Origin: Verrucomicrobiia bacterium | GTDB lineage: Bacteria; Verrucomicrobiota; Verrucomicrobiia; Opitutales; Cerasicoccaceae | NCBI GenBank assembly: GCA_030432235.1 | Contig: JAUIHT010000003.1 | Location: 523,956-587,955, forward strand | Direction: 5' to 3' | DNA length: 64,000 bases | Shown here: positions 1 to 8,829 of the stretch, in pieces | Layout of the letters: each line of letters begins with the position of its first letter | Position numbering within the stretch: the stretch's first letter is position 1 | Translations under genes and position numbers: made by a program | The notes under the pieces: model-generated | Told to the model about the DNA's origin: nothing | Database searches by the model: none | The model's input: only the letters and a program-made list of their open reading frames with translations

Positions 1-333
1 GTGCCGGTCTACGCCATCGCGGGTGTCGTTTGCGTGTGCGCGCTTCCATTCCTCGGTAATGTCTCTGCGCCGGTGCCGACGGGGCAATGGATCTTCGTGC
101 TGGGCTTGACGGTTGTGCCGACGATTTTTGGGCATTCGTTGCTTAACTGGGGCATGAAGCACCTGCGCGGACAACAGGTGGCCATCCTCAACCTCGCGCA
201 GTTTATCTTCGCGGGCACCATGGCGTGGCTCATTCTCGGTGAAGTGCCCGGCTGGCTCTTCGTTGCCGCGGCGACAATGGTGGTGGCCGGGGCCGTCACC
301 GCCATCGTCACGCAGCCGCGTAAAGCAGGCTAA
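1..333 (+). CDS. EamA/DMT-family permease, C-terminal part (cut by window edge)
   Basis: Four hydrophobic helices are visible in 110 residues, and they end with a Gly/Ala-rich helix followed by a short basic tail. The motif around 'LNWGMKHLRGQQVAILNL' followed by 'LGEVP' is the second EamA repeat of drug/metabolite transporters, which export small metabolites across the inner membrane. A full family member has about 290 residues and ten helices, so the gene certainly starts left of the window; the GTG at base 1 is only the first in-frame codon seen. The substrate cannot be deduced. Confidence 0.8.
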   Translation: MPVYAIAGVVCVCALPFLGNVSAPVPTGQWIFVLGLTVVPTIFGHSLLNWGMKHLRGQQVAILNLAQFIFAGTMAWLILGEVPGWLFVAAATMVVAGAVTAIVTQPRKAG

Positions 334-392
334 GGTTGCCTCGGGCGTTGTTTTCGTTTTTTCAGGAACCCATTCGCGTCAAACCCGTCCCA

Positions 393-1034
393 ATGATCAT
401 GTCGAAGTCCATCATCGCGCTCTGCCTGGCTTTGCTTTGCCTGGCAAAGCCCCTTTTGGGGGCAGAGGAAACCGCCGGGCCGACCATCCTGTTTTTTGGC
501 GACAGCCTGACGGCCGGTTACGGGCTCGACCCGGACCAGGCCTATCCCGCGCTCATTCAGGAAAAGCTGGATGAAAAAGAAATTCCCGGAAAGGTAGTCG
601 TGGGGGCGGTCAGCGGGGACACCACGGCGGGCGGTCTGCGGCGCATCAACTGGATGCTGCGGCGCCCGGTGGACATCATTGTGCTGGCCCTCGGCGCCAA
701 CGACGCCATGCGGGGAGTCGACCTCGCCGATACGGAGAAGAATCTCCAGGCCATCATCGACAAGGTCCGCGAGAAAAATCCCGACGTAAAAATCGTCATT
801 GCAGGCATGATGATGCCGCAGAACTTCGGTCTGGAGTACAGCGAGCAGTTCAACGCCATGTACCCGCGCCTGGCCAAGGCCAACGACGCCGTGCTCATCC
901 CGTTCATGCTGGAGGGCGTCGGCGGCATCCGCGAGTTGAACCTCGCCGACGGCATCCACCCCAACCCCAAAGGCCACCAAATCGTCGCCGAAAACGTGTG
1001 GGTCGTTCTGGAGCCGCTGATAAACAAAGAGTAA
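393..1034 (+). CDS. Secreted SGNH-family lipase/arylesterase (TesA-like)
   Basis: This is a GDSL/SGNH hydrolase, probably periplasmic, hydrolysing acyl or aryl esters. Block I is 'FFGDSLTAG' with the nucleophile Ser, block III is 'LGANDAM', and block V is 'DGIHPNPKG' with the catalytic Asp and His. A Sec signal peptide (SKSIIALCLALLCLAKPLLG, cleaved near GAEE) precedes the domain. About 213 residues is normal for TesA-like arylesterases. ATG codons at 393 and 399 are both possible; an upstream TTG at 336 would put a polar stretch before the signal peptide and is less likely. The signal peptide contains one copy of the CTTTGC-N3-GCAAAG palindrome (435-449). Substrate is unknown. Confidence 0.85.
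   Translation: MIMSKSIIALCLALLCLAKPLLGAEETAGPTILFFGDSLTAGYGLDPDQAYPALIQEKLDEKEIPGKVVVGAVSGDTTAGGLRRINWMLRRPVDIIVLALGANDAMRGVDLADTEKNLQAIIDKVREKNPDVKIVIAGMMMPQNFGLEYSEQFNAMYPRLAKANDAVLIPFMLEGVGGIRELNLADGIHPNPKGHQIVAENVWVVLEPLINKE
435..449. repeat. CTTTGC-N3-GCAAAG palindrome, copy 1
   Basis: Exact copy of the interrupted palindrome, with one extra pairing base on each side (G434, C450). It lies in the signal peptide of the SGNH esterase and encodes Leu-Cys-Leu-Ala-Lys. Confidence 0.7.
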
Positions 1035-1373
1035 TGAAATGGGTACCCTGTCGCTGTGTGACTTGAAGGAGTGCGGCAGCCTAAGGAAGGTGCTGTAGTA
1101 AAGTTTAGGGGGATGAAAATCCCGGAATAAATGGAAGTCCCCAGGGTGGTAAAGGGGCTATGAAAGTGCGGAAGGACGAATGTTTGGTTTTGCCCATGGT
1201 TATGCGGCTGAACTAGCGTTTTAGGCTTGTCAAACGGCTCATGGACGACAGCCTTCACGAGTTTTTTTCGCCCAGTGCGTCGACGCTTTTTATAGAGATT
1301 TTTCGATAGCCCATTTCTCGAAACTTTCTTCCTTTCCATCGGTTTCGCCATAAGGCGGATACGTATCATCCCA
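1035..1373. other. 339-base intergenic stretch
   Basis: No gene is supported here. An imperfect stem (1223-1231 with 1247-1254, one bulged T) followed eight bases later by a run of seven T (1262-1268) could be a weak terminator for the esterase gene. The remainder is presumably the leader of the giant surface-protein gene. A minus-strand open frame runs across it but looks like an antisense shadow. Confidence 0.4.
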
Positions 1374-4300
1374 ATGTCTGAAAAGTTAATTAATTTCCGG
1401 AGTTTGCTGAAGCCGACACGCGGGTTGAACCGGTGGTGGTTGGGCGCAGGCATGCTGCTCACAGCACAAGCCTGGGCCGAGCCGGAGCCCGACTCCGTTA
1501 CCCACAGTGGCATCACACTCGATACCAGTAGCCTGACCTTTACCGACACCGGCGACGGGCTGACCTTCAGTACGGCGGGCCAGTCCACGATCAGTTTCGC
1601 GGACGAAACACTGACTCTTACCCTCGAAACGACGGACGGTGATGATGGGCTGGTTATCGATTCGTCCGCCAATCTGGTTTCGCTTACCGCGCAGGTGACG
1701 ACGGATTTCGAAATCCTCGGCGCCAGCTTCGTGGTCGACGAGGAAACCCCGCTGGTTTTTTCCTACGATGCCGACGCGGACGAATATGTGCTCTACGGCA
1801 CTGCTTTGCTAAAAGTGAACAACGGTTCGGACTCCGATGAGTTGACGGTCGTGGTCGGCACCGATGCGGATGATCCGGGGCTGGTCATAGACGACACCGG
1901 TATCACGGCCTTCACCTTTGGCCTGATCGATGATTTCGAGTACGACGGAGTGACGGTCGAAATCGGCAGCGAAGACACGGCCTTCTCTTTTGTTTACGAT
2001 GCGGCGGACATGGTTTATGAGACCTACGGTGATGTCAGCATCAGTTACGATGAAACCGGGACGACCTTTATGGCCAGCCTAGGGGATGCGGATGCGCCCG
2101 GCCTGGTGCTCTCCAGCAATGCCTCTTCCGAGCTTATCCTCGACAGCCTCAACGCCACGATCACCGGCAGCTTTGAAATCGATGCGTTGAGCTTCGAAAT
2201 CTCCGACGAGGATCCGCTGATTATTATTTATTCCGCGGATACGGATTTCTACGAAATCGACGGCATGGTTACGGTTGCCATTGAGGAAAACATGATCGCG
2301 GCCACCTTCGGCTATGATGTGGAAGAGGAGGGTGGCGATACGACTTCTTATCCCGGCATGCAAATCCAGGACGGTGACCTTATCGGGGTCGATTTTCTGA
2401 TTACGGATTCGTTCTCCATTGCTGGCATTACGATGGAGACGACCGAGGGCGGCATCGGCTTCAGCCATACCGGCATCCAGGACTACTACTATGCTTTCGG
2501 TGGCATCCAGATCGGCTTCGGCGATCAGGATGTGGAATTCGACGCTGGCACCTATGACAGCCCCGGGATCATCCTGAGCGCGGATACCACCACCAACGGG
2601 CTCGAGCTGGAGTTCCTGCTCATCAGTCTTTCCGGCAACCTGAATTTCTACGGCGTGGAGCTCGTTCCGGACGATGTGACTTTCAACTACTCCAAGACCG
2701 ATGGCACCAGCGACGATATTTTCGAATTCTATGGCGCTGTGACGGTAGGCGTCGACGGTGTGGACGTGTCGGCCTTCCTCGGCACGGAGGACAGCCCCGG
2801 TTTCGCCTTTGTCGACGGCGAGCTACTCAACCTCGACCTCGGCATCTCGGATTCCATTACGCTCTCCGGGCTGACCGTTGCGACAACGGGCGACTACCTC
2901 GGCTTCAGTTACAGCGAGGAGAGTGAAACCTACGAGGTCTTCGGTGGGCTCAGCGTGACCTTCGACGGCCAGACGCTCGGCATCCAAGCGGGCACCTCGG
3001 ATGCGCCCGGCATGCAGCTGGTGGGTGATTCCAGCAGCCACCTCGTCCTGACTTATCTGGACGCCACCTTTACGGCCGGATTCTCCCTTTATGGCATCGA
3101 CCTCAGCCTCGGCGACGACGGCGTGACTTTCATCTACGACAGCGATAACGACCTCTATGAAGTCTACGGCGATGTGGACGTCACCATCGAGGGAGACGAG
3201 ATCGATGCCTTCCTGGGCGATGCCAACACGCCGGGTTTCACGATTGTCGGTGGCACGGTGACCTCGGTCGATATCGGTGTCTCGACAGAGATTAGCCTGG
3301 GCGGATTCAAGTTCTCCTCACCGGAAGACAATCCGCTCACCATCACTTACACTTCGGACCACACGACCTACACCGTTTATGGCGAGGCCGAGCTGGATAC
3401 CTTGTGGGACGTGAGTGTCACCCTCGGAGACGATACCAATCCCGGCATCGAAATCGTCGACAACAAGTGGATCATCGACGACCTCGCCATCGAGGTCGAT
3501 CATATCAATCTCGGCTTCGCTCAAATCCAAGAGGTCGCCGTCGATTACAGTCGCGATGCCGACACCGACGACATCCTCGTTGGCATCACCTTTGACGTGG
3601 TGATTCCCGAGCTTCAGGGAGAAATCGACACGACGGTCACAACGGATAACGGCGAGATCAGTTCGATTTACCTCGAATACATCGCGGAGGGTACGACTGA
3701 GGGCATCGAAGTGCTCGACACCGGAGTAAACGTCGCCGACATGGGCGTGTATTTGCAGAACCTCGACCAGCCGGCCGACCTGCAAGTCACCGGCAACATC
3801 GGCCTGGAGTTCGGCGGGCAGCTCAGCATCGGCGGCACCACCGCGAGCCTGTCCTACATGGAGGGCAGTGTTTACATCGATAAGAACAAACTCTCGATCA
3901 GTGACTCGGTTTACTTTGGCGCCTACGAGGAAAATGAAAAATGGAAGGCCCTTATTTTCCAGGGCGACGGAGAGATGCTGCTGGACTGGGCCGACAACAC
4001 TTATTCGCTGGATAGTGATCTGTACCTGCCAACCGACTACGGCATCAAGATCACCGACGAGCTGCTCATCACCAAGGCGTATATCGTTCTGAAGGCCGAC
4101 GCCGAGGTACGCGTCCCGGATGGCATTCCGCTTATTGGCGGCGACGATCTCGGCGACATCGGATTCGACCTGCTCATCGATATGGCCGATTCCACGCAGA
4201 GCTTTGCCGCAGCCTGGGTGAACGTGAATCTGATCGCCACCACGGAACAGGCCGGCATCAAGTACACCTTCCATAACGGAAAGACGACTTTCATCGGCAG

Positions 4301-6422
4301 TGGTTCCATCGATGATCTCGACAATGAGATTACGGATGTCGAAGACTCGATAGAGAAAGAGGGCATCACCTACGTTCAGAAGACCTACAGCTTCGACTTT
4401 ACCGGCACCAACGCGTTGATCGCTGATATGAGTTGGTACCTGGATGACGGCAGCGGCACACTCCAGGATATCTCCGATATGCGGGTGACGATGACCGGTA
4501 CTATTCGTGACTTGATAAACGAAACCACGATGACCGCGCAGCCCTTGACCATGCACGTAATGGACTTTACCGACGGCTCGTACAGCACGGTGGGTGATGA
4601 GGAATCCGGCTCGTTCGAAATCGAATTTTCCAACTCCATGGGCGGCAAAGTCAGCTCCCAGGGTTTGATCAAGCAGGACATCGGTCTTGGCGGAACCATC
4701 ATCGACCAGCTTCTTCCCGGCGAAGTGGTGATCACTTACTCGTATCCCCAGTCTCTGGAGCTCGGGGCCAATGTCGTGATCAACGAACCCAGCGTCGTCA
4801 ACTACTACGACTACGCTGCGCCGACCATTGCCATTTGGAAGATAGAAGACGATGACAACGTCACCACCTCTGTTTCGGCGTTTAATTCCAGCGAAAGTTG
4901 CTACGACGCCTGGCAGGCTGCCTTGGCCGCAAGCGGTGATGACAATCTGTTCCTGAGCAATTACTCCACTTACGAGAGCGAGTGGTGCGTTACCACATCA
5001 ACGACGGATTCGGTGCTTCACGCCGGGCAGCTGCTCGACTTTCAACTCGCGGCCACAACGGTGGACGCCTATGCCAGCGGCGCCACCATCACACTATACG
5101 CGGATACCGACAACGAGAACTACGACGGCACGCCCCTCATGGATGCCATCACGTATAACTCCGGCGGAGATTACACCCATCTGGGAATTACGGAAAAGTT
5201 GTTCGCGCCGCAATGGGTGGTAGAAAACCTCACCGAGGTTCAAGATGGCACCGTCTATTTTTACGCGGCGATCAATAATGGACATCAGAAGATCGTCTAC
5301 ACGTCTTACTCCGATGCCTATACCATCGAGTCTCCGGTTTACGGCGTTGTCTACGACACCGATGAAACCAACCCCCTGTCGGGATTCCGTGTCTTCCTGG
5401 ACACGAATGGAGACAAACAGTACACCGCGGGTGTGGACGACTCCACCACGACCGATACCAATGGCAACTACGTCTTCGACTGGGTTTCGGAAGGGGAGGT
5501 CACCGTGGGTGTCATCATTCCGCAAGGTTATGAATCGAATGACACGAGTGAGGATTTGGTCACGACGACGTACCTTTCGGGGAACTCCGTCGAGGTCGAC
5601 TTCGATGTGAACCTGCTCGACTCCATTTCCGGCTACGTTTTCGAGGACACCAATGGCGATGGCATACTCGACGATGGCGAATCGGGCATTCAGGGGGTCA
5701 CCCTCTATCTGGACGTTGACCGAAACGGTTCTTACAGCAAGGCCGCGGACATCGAAACGATAACCAACAGTGACGGCTTCTGGCGATTCTACGACGTCGA
5801 GGTCGACACCACCTACGACGTTTACATCCTCGCTTATCCCTCACAGTTGAGCAACACGGACCAGAGCTTCATCACAGTTGAGACAACGACGGAAACGGTA
5901 CCCGGCGGTGATGAGTCCGGTCTCGAGGTAGCCTCGCTTGAGGCGGAAAACTTAATCGCACTTTCCCCGTCGACCACGAAGTACACGGAGTTTGCCGGCA
6001 ATAATTTCGGCGTGTATCCCAGTGCGGTGGCCGAGGTCAGTGACCGTAAGTACATGCGCTATATCCTGTCCTATTTCCCGGACGATGATGGCTCGCTGGC
6101 CAGCGCCAACCTGGATCCGGACAACGACGGCTTGATCAATAAGATCGAGCAGCTGCTCGATACCGATCCGGGCTCAGCCAATGGAAGCCCCATCCCGGTT
6201 ATTTCGGTCGGCGAGAGCAGTGGCTCGGAAAGCGAGGATGTCATGCTCATCGAGTTCGATCAGGTAGCCGGCAATCTTTACAAGGTACAAGCTTCCAGCG
6301 ATCTGCAAAACTGGACGACCATCGATTCCTTTCGCGCCCATACTTCCGAATCCACCATTCTGGAAATCTTCACCGACCTCAGCGCGGAAAGAACCTTCAT
6401 CCGGATCGAAATCCTGGAGTAA
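1374..6422 (+). CDS. Giant secreted repeat protein with SdrD-B-like domains
   Basis: This is a 1682-residue, strongly acidic protein with a Sec signal (basic n-region, hydrophobic GAGMLLTAQAWA, cleavage before EPEP). Residues about 107-709 consist of eight or nine degenerate tandem units of about 75 residues, each with a 'YEVYGDV' strand and an 'LGD..PG' turn. Residues about 710-1260 are beta-rich and unassigned. Two SdrD-B/Cna-B-like domains follow (about 1321-1410 and 1417-1496, 'GYVFEDTNGDGILDDGE'). Next is a calcium-binding type loop 'DPDNDGL' near 1581 and a C-terminal module 'YKVQASSDLQNW' near 1636, typical of Verrucomicrobiota surface proteins. It probably acts in adhesion or the cell envelope; no enzymatic motif was recognised. 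It converges on the histidine kinase gene with 17 bases between. Confidence 0.8.
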   Translation: MSEKLINFRSLLKPTRGLNRWWLGAGMLLTAQAWAEPEPDSVTHSGITLDTSSLTFTDTGDGLTFSTAGQSTISFADETLTLTLETTDGDDGLVIDSSANLVSLTAQVTTDFEILGASFVVDEETPLVFSYDADADEYVLYGTALLKVNNGSDSDELTVVVGTDADDPGLVIDDTGITAFTFGLIDDFEYDGVTVEIGSEDTAFSFVYDAADMVYETYGDVSISYDETGTTFMASLGDADAPGLVLSSNASSELILDSLNATITGSFEIDALSFEISDEDPLIIIYSADTDFYEIDGMVTVAIEENMIAATFGYDVEEEGGDTTSYPGMQIQDGDLIGVDFLITDSFSIAGITMETTEGGIGFSHTGIQDYYYAFGGIQIGFGDQDVEFDAGTYDSPGIILSADTTTNGLELEFLLISLSGNLNFYGVELVPDDVTFNYSKTDGTSDDIFEFYGAVTVGVDGVDVSAFLGTEDSPGFAFVDGELLNLDLGISDSITLSGLTVATTGDYLGFSYSEESETYEVFGGLSVTFDGQTLGIQAGTSDAPGMQLVGDSSSHLVLTYLDATFTAGFSLYGIDLSLGDDGVTFIYDSDNDLYEVYGDVDVTIEGDEIDAFLGDANTPGFTIVGGTVTSVDIGVSTEISLGGFKFSSPEDNPLTITYTSDHTTYTVYGEAELDTLWDVSVTLGDDTNPGIEIVDNKWIIDDLAIEVDHINLGFAQIQEVAVDYSRDADTDDILVGITFDVVIPELQGEIDTTVTTDNGEISSIYLEYIAEGTTEGIEVLDTGVNVADMGVYLQNLDQPADLQVTGNIGLEFGGQLSIGGTTASLSYMEGSVYIDKNKLSISDSVYFGAYEENEKWKALIFQGDGEMLLDWADNTYSLDSDLYLPTDYGIKITDELLITKAYIVLKADAEVRVPDGIPLIGGDDLGDIGFDLLIDMADSTQSFAAAWVNVNLIATTEQAGIKYTFHNGKTTFIGSGSIDDLDNEITDVEDSIEKEGITYVQKTYSFDFTGTNALIADMSWYLDDGSGTLQDISDMRVTMTGTIRDLINETTMTAQPLTMHVMDFTDGSYSTVGDEESGSFEIEFSNSMGGKVSSQGLIKQDIGLGGTIIDQLLPGEVVITYSYPQSLELGANVVINEPSVVNYYDYAAPTIAIWKIEDDDNVTTSVSAFNSSESCYDAWQAALAASGDDNLFLSNYSTYESEWCVTTSTTDSVLHAGQLLDFQLAATTVDAYASGATITLYADTDNENYDGTPLMDAITYNSGGDYTHLGITEKLFAPQWVVENLTEVQDGTVYFYAAINNGHQKIVYTSYSDAYTIESPVYGVVYDTDETNPLSGFRVFLDTNGDKQYTAGVDDSTTTDTNGNYVFDWVSEGEVTVGVIIPQGYESNDTSEDLVTTTYLSGNSVEVDFDVNLLDSISGYVFEDTNGDGILDDGESGIQGVTLYLDVDRNGSYSKAADIETITNSDGFWRFYDVEVDTTYDVYILAYPSQLSNTDQSFITVETTTETVPGGDESGLEVASLEAENLIALSPSTTKYTEFAGNNFGVYPSAVAEVSDRKYMRYILSYFPDDDGSLASANLDPDNDGLINKIEQLLDTDPGSANGSPIPVISVGESSGSESEDVMLIEFDQVAGNLYKVQASSDLQNWTTIDSFRAHTSESTILEIFTDLSAERTFIRIEILE
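1695..3500 (+). repeat. Eight to nine tandem ~75-residue coding repeats
   Basis: Units of about 225 bases recur in frame. The common pattern is a hydrophobic beta pair, an aromatic-rich strand ('Y..D.YEVYG'), a strand of alternating Val/Ile, a 'LG....PG' turn and an 'I/V..G.L..L' strand. Units are diverged at the DNA level, so the array looks old and not recently expanded. The last unit (about 3500-3770) is degenerate. Confidence 0.7.
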
Positions 6423-6439
6423 CCCCTGCGCAAACGGGT

Positions 6440-7621
6440 TCACTCCGCCTCGAGCATACGGACGCGGCGGGATTTCAGGGGAAACTGCAGCGTAACGATC
6501 GTGCCCGCGCCGGGCTTGGAATCGATGCCGATCTGGCCACCGTGATCGCGCAGAATGCGACGCACCACCAGCATGCCGAGGCCGTGGCCGGATTCCTTGG
6601 TCGTATTGAAGGGCTGGAACATTTTGGCCAGATCCTCCTGGGCGATGCCCTGGCCGGTGTCGGCGACGAAGATGAAGACCCAGTTGTCGTCGTTGCGGGT
6701 GGAGACGCGCAGCTTGCCGCCCTTGTCCATGGCCTCCATCGCGTTCTTGGTGACGTTGTAGAAAACCTGCTTGAGCTGGTTACGGTCGCCGAGGATGACG
6801 GGCGGCGGCTCCTTGATGTCCAGCAGGACCTCGATGCCGAGGTTTTCGATTTCGTGCTGCTGGAACTCCAGCACTTCGGTGACAACGTCGAGGAGCTGCA
6901 CGTCGTGCAGGTCGGGCGGCTGTGGGCGAATGGCCTGCAGGAAGTGCGTGATGATGCCATCCAGACGCGCGACCTCCTGCGCACAGACATCGAGGGCGTC
7001 GTCCATCTTTTCGGTGGCGGGGCCGGACTGCAGCTTGGCCAGTTGGCGCTTGAGGAGCTGCAGGTGGATGGTCAGGGAGTTGAGGGGGTTGCCGATTTCG
7101 TGGGCCACGCCGGCGGCGAGCTCAAAGATGGAGCCCAGGCGCTCGTTTTCAATCAACTCCTCGGTGTCGGCCTTCTGCTCGGAGATGTCACTGAGGATGA
7201 CGGCGAAGCGCTCGCCGGGCTCGTCCTCGGGGCCTTCGAAAGGGACCAGGTAGAGCCGTACGAAGCGGTGCTCGGGGTAAGTGATTTCAAACTCCCGGGC
7301 GGCGGCGGGCAGGGCGCGGGCCGTTCCCTCGGGCATGATGCCAAGGCTGCGGGCCACCTCCGGCACGATGCGCCAGAGCATAGCCTGGCCGACATCCGTC
7401 TCCTTCAAGCCGATAAGCCTGCAGGCGGCGGCGTTGGCATACTCGATGCAGCCCCCGCGCTCCACCACGAGAATGCCCTCCTGGATGGTGTTGAAAACCG
7501 TCTCCAGCAATTCGCGCTCCCGGGCCAGGCGCTGTACCAGGATGGTCAGGTTGACCTCGTCGAGATCGTCCAGGCGCCCAAGAATTCGTTCAAGATGACT
7601 GGATTTCCGGCTTGGCGGCAT
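6440..7621 (-). CDS. PAS-domain sensor histidine kinase (NtrB-like)
   Basis: This is a soluble two-component kinase of 393 residues. An N-terminal PAS domain (about 38-150, 'VFNTIQEGILVVE..G.I.YAN') senses an unknown signal. The H-box AHEIGNPLN carries the phospho-accepting His174. The ATPase part has an N-box 'NVTKNAMEAM', a G1 box 'DTGQGI' and a G2 box 'GHGLGM'. No transmembrane helix is visible, so it is cytoplasmic. The domain order and 'GNPLNSL' motif resemble NtrB/AtoS-type kinases that partner sigma-54 activators, but no response regulator is adjacent, so it is an orphan here. ATG at 7621 lies back to back with the TerB-like gene, 73 bases away. Confidence 0.88.
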   Translation of the reverse strand: MPPSRKSSHLERILGRLDDLDEVNLTILVQRLARERELLETVFNTIQEGILVVERGGCIEYANAAACRLIGLKETDVGQAMLWRIVPEVARSLGIMPEGTARALPAAAREFEITYPEHRFVRLYLVPFEGPEDEPGERFAVILSDISEQKADTEELIENERLGSIFELAAGVAHEIGNPLNSLTIHLQLLKRQLAKLQSGPATEKMDDALDVCAQEVARLDGIITHFLQAIRPQPPDLHDVQLLDVVTEVLEFQQHEIENLGIEVLLDIKEPPPVILGDRNQLKQVFYNVTKNAMEAMDKGGKLRVSTRNDDNWVFIFVADTGQGIAQEDLAKMFQPFNTTKESGHGLGMLVVRRILRDHGGQIGIDSKPGAGTIVTLQFPLKSRRVRMLEAE

Positions 7622-7694
7622 GCTATAATAGAGCTAACCTTATAGTAGAAAGTGACAATCCTCGATTGTTGCCTTTCGCCAACCCCCGTCAGTT

Positions 7695-8093
7695 ATGGAA
7701 AAGTCGTTCGTTGCCAGAGCACTTGCCCGCGGGCTCGTCTTCGCGGCCTGGGCGGACGGGCGCGTAACCATTGAAGAGCGCAACTTCCTGCAGGAGGCCT
7801 TTGACAAGCTTCCGCATTTGAAAAAGGAGGACCAGAAGGCCTGCCTGAGCATGCTCAATCATAAGCCGCTGCAGAGCGAGGCTCTGGTGGCTTTCAAAGA
7901 GCTGCGGCACGCCACCGTGATTGAGGGCGACCGGATATTCGTCCTCGATACCATCCGTGAACTCATGGCCGCCGATGGTGTCACCTGCTCGGATGAGGCG
8001 GACTTCATTCAAGGGGTGGACCGCATCATCAATGGCGATGAGGAGGCCTTCTATGCGGAAATGTCCCGACTGCTCAAGCAACTGAGCTTTTAA
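7695..8093 (+). CDS. TerB/DjlA-N-like helical protein
   Basis: 132 residues, all-helical. The pattern 'AWADGRVTIEER.FL' near the N-terminus and 'LMAADGVTCSDEADFI' near the C-terminus are the two acidic helix-turn repeats of the TerB-like fold also found in the N-terminal part of DjlA. The family is linked to envelope stress and tellurite resistance, but the exact role is unknown; no ter operon is nearby. A TATAAT hexamer at 7624-7629 could be the -10 element of its promoter, though no good -35 is seen. The 3' end overlaps the convergent coaB gene by 20 bases. Confidence 0.75.
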   Translation: MEKSFVARALARGLVFAAWADGRVTIEERNFLQEAFDKLPHLKKEDQKACLSMLNHKPLQSEALVAFKELRHATVIEGDRIFVLDTIRELMAADGVTCSDEADFIQGVDRIINGDEEAFYAEMSRLLKQLSF

Positions 8094-8706
8094 GCTGGTT
8101 CACGATCCATTGTGCCACATCGGCTTTTGAAGCAGGGCCGAAGGAAAGCGGCTTACCTGTTTGTGGGATGAGCTGTACAGTATTGTCATCGGCCTCAAAG
8201 GCGCCACCGGGCGCGACGGAGTTGGCCACGATATAGTCGAGATTCTTTTCCTCGAGCTTGCGCCGGGCATAAGCCTCGACGTTTTCGGTTTCGGCAGCGA
8301 AGCCTACTAGGACCTGGCCGGAGCGGCGCCGGGCGGAAAGCGTTTTTAAAATGTCGCGGGTGGCCTCGAATTCCACAGTCATGCGCAAGGCGTCCTTTTT
8401 GACCTTCTGCGGTTCACGCTGCTTCGGGCGCATGTCGCAGACAGCTGCGCACATGATGAGCAGGTCGCATTGCTCGAACAACGGTTCGCAGGCGGCGTGC
8501 ATCTCCTCGCCCGTGACGACCGCGTGGGCCGTGACCCCGGCGGGAGGCTTCAGCGCCACCGGACCGTGGACCAGATCAACGGTCCAACCGGCTTCGTGTG
8601 CGGCCTCGGCCAGCGCAAAGCCCATCTTTCCACTGGAGGGATTGCTGATGTAGCGGACCGGGTCGAAGAACTCCCGGGTCGGCCCGGCGGTGATGAGAAC
8701 GCGCAT
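8074..8706 (-). CDS. coaB: Phosphopantothenate-cysteine ligase, stand-alone CoaB domain
   Basis: Joins 4'-phosphopantothenate and cysteine using CTP or ATP, a step in coenzyme A synthesis. The start '[19 protein letters not shown]' and '[12 protein letters not shown]' are the nucleotide-binding signatures of CoaB, and 'AAVCDM' and 'VGFAAET' follow. The protein has 210 residues and lacks the N-terminal flavin-dependent CoaC decarboxylase domain found in most bacterial CoaBC fusions, so a separate coaC should exist elsewhere. ATG 8706 is chosen because family members begin at this TAGPT strand; the longer open frame to 8766 lies in the repeat-rich intergenic DNA. Confidence 0.88.
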   Translation of the reverse strand: MRVLITAGPTREFFDPVRYISNPSSGKMGFALAEAAHEAGWTVDLVHGPVALKPPAGVTAHAVVTGEEMHAACEPLFEQCDLLIMCAAVCDMRPKQREPQKVKKDALRMTVEFEATRDILKTLSARRRSGQVLVGFAAETENVEAYARRKLEEKNLDYIVANSVAPGGAFEADDNTVQLIPQTGKPLSFGPASKADVAQWIVNQLKSSVA

Positions 8707-8720
8707 GGGGGAAGTTAAAA

Positions 8721-8820
8721 TCGGAAAGTCGAAAGTCGAAAGACTAAAGCTCCGCGGAGTTCGCATATTTATTTTTTGACCGGACTTTTGTCTTTCGTCT
8801 TTTGCCTTTCGACTCTTAGC
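8721..8820. repeat. Opposed arrays of a GTCGAAA/GACAAAA-type heptamer
   Basis: Between the divergent coaB and VC0807-like genes, the left arm (8721-8750) reads as three to four tandem heptamers of the type GTCGAAA/GACTAAA. The right arm (8781-8820) carries the complementary type (CTTTTGT, CTTTCGT, CTTTTGC, CTTTCGA), giving a loose inverted repeat. Seven-base spacing is clear in both arms. The function is not known; promoters for both flanking genes must lie in or near it. Confidence 0.6.
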
Positions 8821-8829
8821 TCCCTCCCC

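Noticed and set aside
557..1672. 371-codon minus-strand open frame across the 1035-1373 gap
   Set aside because: It lies antisense to the SGNH esterase and the giant protein, its translation is low-complexity Ser/Pro/Arg, and no motif is present.
3318..4556. 412-codon open frame antisense to the giant surface protein
   Set aside because: An acidic coding strand with strong third-position bias creates open antisense frames; the sense protein has clear repeats, this one has none.
6542..7645. 367-codon plus-strand frame over the histidine kinase
   Set aside because: The minus strand has all kinase boxes in order; the plus frame is a mirror artefact of GC-rich codons.
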